A stretch of DNA of 64,000 nucleotides from Stomorhina lunata (lineage: Eukaryota; Arthropoda; Insecta; Diptera; Rhiniidae), in the NCBI GenBank assembly GCA_933228675.1, contig OW121743.1, positions 86,383,319 to 86,447,318 on the forward strand, given 5' to 3'. The notes under the pieces are model-generated. The model made no database searches and was not told where the DNA came from. It saw nothing but the letters and a program-made list of their open reading frames with translations. Below, one piece after another: positions 26,301 to 38,300 of the stretch. A program made the position numbers and the translations under genes. Each line of letters starts with the position of its first letter. Position 1 is the first letter of the stretch.

Positions 26301-29300
26301 TAGAAAATTTTTGAAAAATTTCCTATAAAAATAGAAAATTTTTGAAAAATTTCCTATAAAAATAGAAAATTTTTGAAAAATTTCCTATAAAAATAAAAAC
26401 TTTTTGAAAAATTTCCTATAAAAATAGAACATTTTTGAAAAATTTCCTATAAAAATTATAAATTTTTGACAATAAATATATAACTTTTTTTAAGAAATTT
26501 ACCATAAAAATAGAAAATTTTTGAAAAATTTCATATAAAAATAGAAAATGTTTGAAAAATTTCCTATAAAAATAGAAAATGTTTGAAAAATTTCCTATAA
26601 AAATAGAAAATTTTTGAAAAATTTCCTATAAAAATAGAAAATTTTTGAAAAATTTCCTATAAAAATAGAAAATTTTTGAAAAATTTCCTATTAAAATAGA
26701 AAATTTTTGAAAAATTTCCTATAAAAATTGAAAATTTTTGAAAAATTTCCTATAAAAATAGAAAATTTTTGAAAAATTTCCTATAAAAATAGAAAATTTT
26801 TGAAAAATTTCCTATAAAAATAGAAAATTTTTGAAAAATTTCCTATAAAAATAGAAAATTTTTGAAAAATTTCCTATAAAAATAGAAAATTTTTGAAAAA
26901 TTTCCTATAAAAATAGAAAATTTTTGAAAAATTTCCTATAAAAATAGATAATTTTTGAAAAATTTCCTATAAATATATAAAATTTTTGAAAAAATTTCTA
27001 TAAAAATAGAAAATTTTTGAAAAATTTCCTATCAAAATAGAAAATTTTTGAAAAATTTCCTATCAAAATAGAAAATTTTTGAAAAATTTCCTATCAAAAT
27101 AGAAAATTTTTGAAAATTTTCCTATAAAAATGGAAAATTTTTGAAAACTTTCCTATAAAAATAGAAAAATTTTGAAAAATTTCCTATAAAAATAGAAAAT
27201 TTTTGAAAAATTTTCTATAAAAATAGAAAATTTTTGAAAAATTTCCTATAAAAATATAAAATTCTTGAAAAATTTCCTATAAAAATAGAAAATTTTTGAA
27301 AAATTTCCTATAAAAATAAAACATTTTGAAAAATTTCCTATAAAAATAGAACATTTTTGAAAAATTTCCTATAAAAATTATAAATTTTTGACAATAAATA
27401 TATAACTTTTTTTTTAGAAATTTACCATAAAAATAGAAAATTTTTGAAAAATTTCCTATAAAAATAGAAAATTTTTGAAAAATTTCCTATAAAAATAGAA
27501 AATTTTTGAAAAATTTCCTATAAAAATAGAAAATTTTTGAAAAATTTCCTATAAAAATAGAAAATTTTTGAAAAATTTCCTATAAAAATAAAAACTTTTT
27601 GAAAAATTTCCTATAAAAATAGAACATTTTTGAAAAATTTCCTATAAAAATTATAAATTTTTGACAATAAATATATAACTTTTTTTTAGAAATTTACCAT
27701 AAAAATAGAAAACTTTTGAAAAATTTCATATAAAAATAGAAAATGTTTAAAAATTTCCTATAAAAATAGAAAATGTTTGAAAAATTTCCTATAAAAATAG
27801 AAAATGTTTGAAAAATTTCCTATAAAAATAGAAAATTTTTGAAAAATTTCCTATTAAAATAGAAAATTTTTGAAAAATTTCCTATAAAAATAGAAAATTT
27901 TTGAAAAATTTCCTATAAAAATAGAAAATTTTTGAAAAATTTCCTATAAAAATAGAAAATTTTTGAAAAATTTCCTATAAAAATAGAAAATTTTTGAAAA
28001 ATTTCCTATAAAAATTGAAAATTTTTGAAAAATTTCCTATAAAAATTGAAAATTTTTGAAAAATTTAATATAAAAATAGAAAATTTTTGAAAAATTTCCT
28101 ATTAAAATAGAAAATTTTTGAAAAATTTCCTATAAAAATAGAAAATTTTTGAAAAATTTCCTATAAAAATAGAAAATTTTTGAAAAATTTCCTATAAAAA
28201 TAGAAAATTTTTGAAAAATTTCCTATAAAAATAGAAAATTTTTGAAAAATTTCCTATAAAAATAGAAAATTTTTGAAAAATTTCCTATAAAAATAGAAAA
28301 TTTTTGAAAAATTTCCTATAAAAATAGAAAATTTTTGAAAAATTTCCTATAAAAATAGAAAATTTTTGAAAAATTTCCTATAAAAACAGAAAATTTTTGA
28401 AAAATTTCCTATAAAAATAGAAAATTTTTGAAAAATTTCCTATAAAAATAGAAAATTTTTGAAAAATTTCCTATAAAAATAGAAAATTTTTGAAAAATTT
28501 CCTATAAAAATAGAAAATTTTTGAAAAATTTCCTATAAAAATAGAAAATTTTTGAAAAATTTCCTATAAAAATAGAAAATTTTTGAAAAATTTCCTATAA
28601 AAATAGAAAACTTTTGAAAAATTTCCTATAAAAATAGAAAATTTTTGAAAAATTTCCTATAAAAATAGAAAATTTTTAAAAAATTTCCTACTATTTTGGT
28701 ATACAATTTTTGCAGACTTTTTCTTTGCTTATATTTTAAAATTGGACAATTTTGGGACTTTATTGCCAAAATACCTTCAAACAAAAACAATTCTTGAATA
28801 TTTTATAGAAATCTTGTGAGTCGAAAATTTTTCTTTGTAAAAATATCTCACATTTAATGTTTAGTACAACGAAATACATTTAAATTCTAAATAGTAGTAC
28901 TAAAATTTTGTACAAAAAGATTTTTATAACCATTTTTTAGTAAAGGTTTTGTAAATTGTTTAAATATTTGAAAAATTATAAATTTATTAAACGTCTTATA
29001 ACTGTTTACCCTAAAGTCAATAAAGCATTCTTGAGTTCATTTGTTAGGTCTTAAAGTTTTTTTTTTGTTCAAAATGTATTAAATCTTAAACCATTTCCTT
29101 GAATTCTTTTGAAAACTCCCAAAACATTTACATATCAATGAAGTACTAAAAGTTTCCACTACATAGATCAACTGAATATTTTTGTTATTAAAAAGAACCG
29201 TAACCTTAAATTTACATAAACAAATATCAAAGGACATGCTCTTTGTTCCCAGTATAATTTCCTTTTAGGTCCTTTTCGAAAACATACCCCAATATGCTAA

Positions 29301-32300
29301 ACATTTTAAATACCCTCGACGTTTACCAACAAAATGCTGTCATCTTAGGTGTCCCTAAATCAGAAGATAATAAACTAAAGTCATTGCATTTGTGTTAGTG
29401 AAATTTAGTATTCATCGAGAGTGAAAAGGACTACATTTAAAGTGTCAACATATTAGAACAAGTTAATTACAATTGTGTTTTCATTTAATTAAACAGCAGG
29501 TAAACAGTTAACAGAATGTAAAACATTAAATGTTATTTAACCACTTAATTGCTGTTTAACAAAATGTCTTTGTACAAACCTTATACGTTTTAAGGCGGTC
29601 GACGGAAGTTCTTCATCATCTTTTGACCAAAACACTAAATTACTGAATTCTTGTTCAAGAGCAGCCATTCCTGGCTTGTCAGCGGATGTTGTAGATTGGT
29701 TTAAATTTTGCAATAAATCATTGTAAAAAGCGCCAAAGCCAAAGCCAGTACTGGTGGTGGTGGTTGTTGTAGTTGTTAAAGAAGAGGAGCCTGTAGCAGA
29801 ACTAACATGTTTATTATTGTTATTTTTGTTGGCAGTCATTTTAGTTTGATTCTTGTTATTGTTGTTGCTGTAGCCTGGATTTAAATTATTGCTACCACTA
29901 CTACTACTGCTAGTGCCACGAAAACTACTGCTAGTCGTTGTAGCACTGTTACTGCTGCCGCTGCTGGTGGTGTTACTGTCATTGTGTATATTTAAAGGCT
30001 TAAGGGATTTTAAAATATTTTGTTTTTCTTTGTATAAAAAGCTACGGGAAACTTGACATTGCAAGTCAATGGTGCTGCCGGTTTTGTAATAACGATCACC
30101 AACATCTCGCTCTTGGTCATCAATTAAACGCAAAGGAGGTTCTGCAATGAATTAAGCAAAAACAGAAACGAAAAGATAAAAAACACATGAATTAAATGTC
30201 ATTGAGATAATGAAACAACTACATAAGAATTCTGGATTTAATGCTTCTGAGTCCTCTTAGTTTAAGGTATTTTTATTTATCGTCTGTTTTTGTTTTTTGT
30301 TTTTCTTGGCACCGTAAAAGTAAATGAGAAAAACCCATAAATCGTTTAATTAATAAGACACATTTTCCTTTATCGTATTTTCATTATTGTCCTGCACTTC
30401 TTTTTTTAACGTTCCACACTTAAGAGCAGAGGAATAGATATAAATTTATCGTCTTGTTGGCAACATCTATTATGTAAGTGTTATGTGGGTATTAAAAATA
30501 AAATTATTTTTTTTTTGAGAAAGCAACTTCCAGACAGTTTTAAAAGTGAAATATTAATTAAAAGAATATTGGTAAGTTCAAACATATTTAGTGTAGTCAT
30601 AGTCTAGTCATAGTCTAGTCATAGTCTAGTCATAGTCTAGTCATAGTCTAGTCATAGTCTAGTCATAGTCTAGTCATAGTCTAGTCATAGTCTAGTCATA
30701 GTCTAGTCATAGTCTAGTCATAGTCTAGTCATAGTCTAGTCATAGTCTAGTCATAGTCTAGTCATAGTCTAGTCATAGTCTAGTCATAGTCTAGTCATAG
30801 TCTAGTCATAGTCTAGTCATAGTCTAGTCATAGTCTAGTCATAGTCTAGTCATAGTCTAGTCATAGTCTAGTCATAGTCTAGTCATAGTCTAGTCATAGT
30901 CTAGTCATAGTCTAGTCATAGTCTAGTCATAGTCTAGTCATAGTCTAGTCATAGTCTAGTCATAGTCTAGTCATAGTCTAGTCATAGTCTAGTCATAGTC
31001 TAGTCATAGTCTAGTCATAGTCTAGTCATAGTCTAGTCATAGTCTAGTCATAGTCTAGTCATAGTCTAGTCATAGTCTAGTCATAGTCTAGTCATAGTCT
31101 AGTCATAGTCTAGTCATAGTCTAGTCATAGTCTAGTCATAGTCTAGTCATAGTCTAGTCATAGTCTAGTCATAGTCTAGTCATAGTCTAGTCATAGTCTA
31201 GTCATAGTCTAGTCATAGTCTAGTCATAGTCTAGTCATAGTCTAGTCATAGTCTAGTCATAGTCTAGTCATAGTCTAGTCATAGTCTAGTCATAGTCTAG
31301 TCATAGTCTAGTCATAGTCTAGTCATAGTCTAGTCATAGTCTAGTCATAGTCTAGTCATAGTCTAGTCATAGTCTAGTCATAGTCTAGTCATAGTCTAGT
31401 CATAGTCTAGTCATAGTCTAGTCATAGTCTAGTCATAGTCTAGTCATAGTCTAGTCATAGTCTAGTCATAGTCTAGTCATAGTCTAGTCATAGTCTAGTC
31501 ATAGTCTAGTCATAGTCTAGTCATAGTCTAGTCATAGTCTAGTCATAGTCTAGTCATAGTCTAGTCATAGTCTAGTCATAGTCTAGTCATAGTCTAGTCA
31601 TAGTCTAGTCATAGTCTAGTCATAGTCTAGTCATAGTCTAGTCATAGTCTAGTCATAGTCTAGTCATAGTCTAGTCATAGTCTAGTCATAGTCTAGTCAT
31701 AGTCTAGTCATAGTCTAGTCATAGTCTAGTCATAGTCTAGTCATAGTCTAGTCATAGTCTAGTCATAGTCTAGTCATAGTCTAGTCATAGTCTAGTCATA
31801 GTCTAGTCATAGTCTAGTCATAGTCTAGTCATAGTCTAGTCATAGTCTAGTCATAGTCTAGTCATAGTCTAGTCATAGTCTAGTCATAGTCTAGTCATAG
31901 TCTAGTCATAGTCTAGTCATAGTCTAGTCATAGTCTAGTCATAGTCTAGTCATAGTCTAGTCATAGTCTAGTCATAGTCTAGTCATAGTCTAGTCATAGT
32001 CTAGTCATAGTCTAGTCATAGTCTAGTCATAGTCTAGTCATAGTCTAGTCATAGTCTAGTCATAGTCTAGTCATAGTCTAGTCATAGTCTAGTCATAGTC
32101 TAGTCATAGTCTAGTCATAGTCTAGTCATAGTCTAGTCATAGTCTAGTCATAGTCTAGTCATAGTCTAGTCATAGTCTAGTCATAGTCTAGTCATAGTCT
32201 AGTCATAGTCTAGTCATAGTCTAGTCATAGTCTAGTCATAGTCTAGTCATAGTCTAGTCATAGTCTAGTCATAGTCTAGTCATAGTCTAGTCATAGTCTA

Positions 32301-35300
32301 GTCATAGTCTAGTCATAGTCTAGTCATAGTCTAGTCATAGTCTAGTCATAGTCTAGTCATAGTCTAGTCATAGTCTAGTCATAGTCTAGTCATAGTCTAG
32401 TCATAGTCTAGTCATAGTCTAGTCATAGTCTAGTCATAGTCTAGTCATAGTCTAGTCATAGTCTAGTCATAGTCTAGTCATAGTCTAGTCATAGTCTAGT
32501 CATAGTCTAGTCATAGTCTAGTCATAGTCTAGTCATAGTCTAGTCATAGTCTAGTCATAGTCTAGTCATAGTCTAGTCATAGTCTAGTCATAGTCTAGTC
32601 ATAGTCTAGTCATAGTCTAGTCATAGTCTAGTCATAGTCTAGTCATAGTCTAGTCATAGTCTAGTCATAGTCTAGTCATAGTCTAGTCATAGTCTAGTCA
32701 TAGTCTAGTCATAGTCTAGTCATAGTCTAGTCATAGTCTAGTCATAGTCTAGTCATAGTCTAGTCATAGTCTAGTCATAGTCTATGTACTGGTATGACTG
32801 TTGTACTGTTTTAAGTCCCAACTTGATTTGAATTACTCTTAGATTTTTTTATCCGTAAATCAATTTTTATTTTGTTCTTTATTTCTCGCATTTAGAATAG
32901 TTTTCTTTATTTCCCCAATGCAGCTGTTTATCTATAGGATTGCACTAATCTCGTTTTAAAGGTTTTTTTACGCTTCTCTTTTATTATGTCACATTTCCTT
33001 ACCTATAACTGTTAAATTTGTTGTAAAAACCCGTGGTGGATGTGTCGATACCTGGCACATATAAATGCCAGCATCATCCCATTGGGTGGGATTTATCAGC
33101 AGACGCCAATTGTTGGGATATTGAAATTTCACGCGTATTCTAGGGTCACTGCTATATGTGACATTGCCCACAGTCAATAGAGATACCTTTTCAGATGTAC
33201 GTCTGACCCACATGACCTGAAAAGTAAAGGAAATACACAAACAATGAATAAAGAGTTCAGACACATGCAAACATAGAAAAAAACAAATATTTAAATATGC
33301 AAACATATTGACGCTTTTGTGTGTGTGTATTTTTGCTTAAATGAAAATCGGTGTAAAAAGGAACAACAAAAACGAGAACAAACCGCAACTACAACGACAG
33401 TAACCTACAGACCAACAAGAATCATTTAAAAAAATACTGTAAGGGAAATTTAATTTCCTTTTTAAATCCTTTTATGTATGTGTGTTGGTTAATATTAGGG
33501 GTATTTATCATTTATTTCTATATAAATATTAGTTTCGCTCAAATTTTTGCCTAGAAACATCTTTTATTCAGACATTTTTCGGAAAAAAAAATGTATTTTT
33601 TTATAGAAAATCTTTGTTACGCAGGAATTTTTCAATAGAAAAATCTGCTAATTGAAACTTTTTTTCAAAAATTCTGTGGAAGTATATATAAATGCATAAA
33701 AGTACATTAAAAAGAAATCTTTCGATAGAAAATTTGTTAGAAAAATTTTTTTGTTTTCGGCTCATAAGCGGGTCTAAAATAGACTAAAGATTGAATCCAG
33801 TATATCGATAACAACTAATAAAAAATTAATTGCATCTTTAAAGTTGAAATGAAAGATGGTAGCTTGACAATAAAAGGCAACCGTGCTGCAAAAATTCTAC
33901 ATAAAAACTTAGTCTACCCTAAACTGAACAAAGAAGTTCAACCAACACATAAGCTTACGATTGAGGAGATAGCTATAAAAGGGGAATAAAAAATTATTTC
34001 TTTTTCTTCAATAACACAATGTGACATCATGCTGCAGCACATGTCCTTTCAATTTGCAGTTTCAAATGTGTTTTGCATCTGTATGGGTATTTTTAGTTTT
34101 AATATATGATGACGTAGAGTGAGTGAGATAGGTAGTTGATTGGCAGAATAGTTTGGGTTTGGCGTACAAACTTCCTGATAACTATCGATGAGGTTATGTT
34201 CTTGTACTTGTGGAAATTTGATGTTAAACCAATTTAAATTTATTAAGACAGTGTATTATGTTTCAGCAGAAATTTTTGGCTTTACAATGTTAATTGGAGT
34301 CATTATTAATAAAGTTTGCCTAAGTGTATTTGATAAAGAAATGATTTAATAAAAAAAAAATATATTAAAATTTATTTATACTAATGTATTGTGTACCGCC
34401 GTGGTATAGCAGGTAAGTCATCCGCCTAGCATACCAGAGGCCCAAGTTCGATCCCTGGCCAGAGTCACTTGAAAAAATAAAAATTTTCAAAAAAAAAGCG
34501 GCGGTTCACCTTATAACTCAGCTAGCCACTGGTTATTGAGTATTAGGCTATGTAAAACTTCTCTAACTAATGCATTTGCCGTTCGGAGCCGGCGTTAAAA
34601 CGTAGGTCCCTTTCAATGAGTCTAAAAATAGAATCGGATGCAGCTCATTGTCTGAGAGAAGTACCCCTTGTTCCAATTGGAATGTTGTCGGGGAATTATA
34701 TATATATATATAATGTATTAATTAACTTTAATTAAAGAATATAAAATCTAAAGAATGAACTTTTTATTTAAGTATACACGTATGTACCATTCTTTTAGTT
34801 ACCTACTAATACATACAAGTAAAATCTTTGATATCTTATTTATTTGAATACACACACATAACTTTTGAACACACTCTTACAAACTTTTATTTATATTTAT
34901 GATAATGTTTTTTTTTAACATTTTAAATTTTTAACTTTCCGGTTTATTTATCATTTTTCCAATTACATATTTCATTTCAAGACCTAATAAAGAATTTTCT
35001 CCAGGGAATAATGTATATACATTTATCAAATTGAAATTATATAAAAGTAATGACTAACTTTAAATGTATATGTATGTGGAGTACATGTATAATAACTTGC
35101 AAATTAAATCATTATTTTTCGGTTTTGCTTTTAAGATGATATGAGTATATTTATATGAACAAAGCATATAATTTTATGTGTTATTATTTCTACAACATTT
35201 TTAATCACCATTACTGTCATTACTTTATTATAATACTTCTCAGGTTTTTTACATTTTCGTTGAAAACAGTAAGAAATAAAATTATTGGATTTGTATACTT

Positions 35301-38300
35301 TTCACCACCATAGGTGAAAAGGGTATTATAAGTTTGTGGTTATGTATGTAACGCATAGAAATATTTGTCTTAGACCCACTGTTTAGTATACAATAGACAT
35401 AGAATCACTTTCAGAGTCGATTTAGCGATGTCAGTCCATACGTTCGTCTAGCTGGATGGCTGACTGGACCCCTATTTAAACCATTTAATCAAAGTACAAG
35501 TCGCAATTCTTAAGATAATTTTATGGAATTTGGTACGGATCATTTTTTTTTTTGGATTGCCATTTCAGGTGCCTCCCATATGAATGCCTTCCTGGAATAG
35601 AGTTTTTGGTAATTTACAGCCACAAATTTACTTTATTTTTTTTACTTTTTTTAATAATATTCAGCACAAATATTGCTTATGATTACCTTAATCAGTCTTC
35701 ATAATTTTGTAGGAATCTGTCCATATTTGACCATACCTTCCATACAAGACACATTCTAAAAAGACATTTATGTACACATAGAAGCACAAAAACGTTTATA
35801 ACTCTAAAGATAAATACATTTAATTACTAAAACTTTGCATAGATAAATACTTTGTATATATAAACCAATAACAAAAATTTGGTAACAATCGGTACACAAT
35901 TGACCCTATCTCCTATATCAGGCACTTAGCAGGAAATGACATAAATCTCGAATTCTCTAAGAGATAAGGAAAACTTGTTAAATTGTTGGTCCATATTTGA
36001 CCTTAGCAGTAAAGGATATGATATAGTCGAGCTTGACCGACTATAGCTCTTTTTTTCTTGTTTTTCATTTATTTTTCTTCTCAATATAAGCTGCAATTCT
36101 CAGAATCTGATTAAATTCACACACATCTATTGGTTGACCTAAAGAAGAGCTTTACTAATTTTAGTAGACATCTGCCGACTCCTACGGAAATTTCATTTAA
36201 ATTCAATTTTACTTAAAAGTTACGCCTAAACGACTGCAACACTTTTTGCTTAAATTATGCATAACACTTAATGTGACTTTTTATAGAAAATTTTAAATAT
36301 TCTATTATTATTAAATTTCGGTGAAATTTTTTCGCTCAATATAAAGAAGAGATTTTCACCTTTCATATGGTTATGAAGGGAGCACCGAGCAAAACCGAAC
36401 CTTAGTTTTTGTCCAAAGAAAAACGAAAACAATAAATTTTGTAGAGCTTTTTTGATTTCCCGATATCTAACACCTACAAGGAAAAATCTTAAGGTCTTAA
36501 ATAGCACAATGTTAGTTTTAGACAGACAGACAAACAAAATATTTATACGTGTGGTCCTTTTTTCTTACTGAAAGGAGATCCCTTACAAAATTTTCAATAC
36601 AATTTGTTGTTTTTTGGATAATTTCTGCTAACTTCGGACTGTTTTAGGTAGTTTCGTTAGAGTACGGGAACAAAGATTATATCATTTTGGGGTTTTAATT
36701 ATTTTTTTTTTCAAAACTACAAACGCAACGACAAGTCAATACATCACCATTTTTTGATAGTAAGTATAAAGAAAAATAGACTTCTTAGTCTTTTTGTTCA
36801 ATCACTTAGTAAAAAAAGTCATGATGTTTCTTTTATGTTTCACTTTTGTTATCTGTTTTGTAAAAAGATTTTTTTAAGAAATCCATTAAAACTTATTTGT
36901 CCGACTGTAGTCAAGATTCTTCTTTTATTTATCACTTTTATACATATATTGTTTCACATCAAAACATTTATAAATTACAACGAAACTTAAAAGCAAAACA
37001 AAAAGTTGGTAGGATATGTCGTAGCATAAAATGGAAAAGGGAGTATCAACACATAGATTAAAGATAATTTTAATGCAATTTAAAAAAATATATATTTTTA
37101 CCACGCCTACAAATACCGCCCTTTTTGTATTTTGTTCACTGTATCGGCATTTTAAGTCCGATCATAACATTTTTTCGCGGCTTTGTAAGGGCTACATTTC
37201 CCTCTTTGATAGTTTTTTACTACCACGTCAATTTATAGTCATAATTTTAAAAAACAAGATTTGTACTCGATTCGATTAGGGTGGGTACGAATTGAATTTT
37301 GAAAAATTATGACTAGAAATTGACGTGGTAGTAAAAAACTATCAAAGTGAGAAATGTAGCCCTTATACAGCCGAGAACACCGATATATAAAGTGTTGTAA
37401 TAGGACTAAAAATGGCGACACAATTAACAAAATACATAAAGGGCGTTATTTGTAGGCGTGGTAAAAAAGTAAAAAAAAAATTTTAGAATTATTTTTACAT
37501 TATCTTTAATCGTAGGGGGTGACTGACTCAACTTTTTTTTTCAAACCACTCTAGGGTCCAGCCAGACGGACGAACGGACGGACATTGCTAAATCGACTCA
37601 GAAAGTGATTCTAAGCCTATTGGTATACTAAAAGGTGGGTCTAAGACAAATATTTCTTTGCGTTACATACATCAGCACAAACTTATAATACCCTTTCCAC
37701 CTATGGTGGTGAAGGGTATAATAACCTGGTGTAGACTAGCATTAATAGTCTGTTTAATACTTTTAGTTTAGCTTAATATTTTGTTAGGATAAACATGTTG
37801 ATAGTAATACGACAGGTCCATATATTTTGTTAGGAGTTAATAATACCATATATAACATCTGGACATTGGTGCAACTTTAATATACTGCTTGTACCTCCGA
37901 ACTTTTTTGATTGTTGATATAAAAAGGGGATGTTATATGTATAAGAATTATAGCCGAATGTTAACCGATTGTAACAAAATTTGGCCATAGCTGTCATAGT
38001 TTCTAGTTTTTTTCGTTTTCGGGAGTGTTTTTTATATGATAGCTATAGTCAAATATGGACCGATTTCTATAAAATTTGATATACTGACCAATAGTTGCAT
38101 AAAACTTTTCTATTCTAAAATTCTAAATTTCGTCATAGCTATTACGATTATATTCAAATGATCAGCATTTATTTGTTTCCCGAGGCTGGGTTATATGGGA
38201 GCTCCAACTAAATGTGAACCGATTTCACCCATTTTCAGTTACATATCAAAAATACTTTTGTACAATTTTGTGTCTCTAGCTCTTGTAGTTAAGGAGCTAT

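Noticed and set aside
30592..32784. CRISPR-like regular array
   Set aside because: The 11-bp units are contiguous with no spacers, and the context is an insect intron.
33217..33306. Hydrophobic Met-led extension in front of exon B resembling a signal peptide
   Set aside because: A strong acceptor (TTTTCAG) lies between it and the Ig1 sequence, and the joined frame to exon A is clearly correct. The extension is intron read-through.
34391..34465. A genuine tRNA gene
   Set aside because: It has A and B boxes at tRNA spacing, but the acceptor and anticodon stems do not pair well. It continues into a repeated body with a target duplication, so it is a SINE head.
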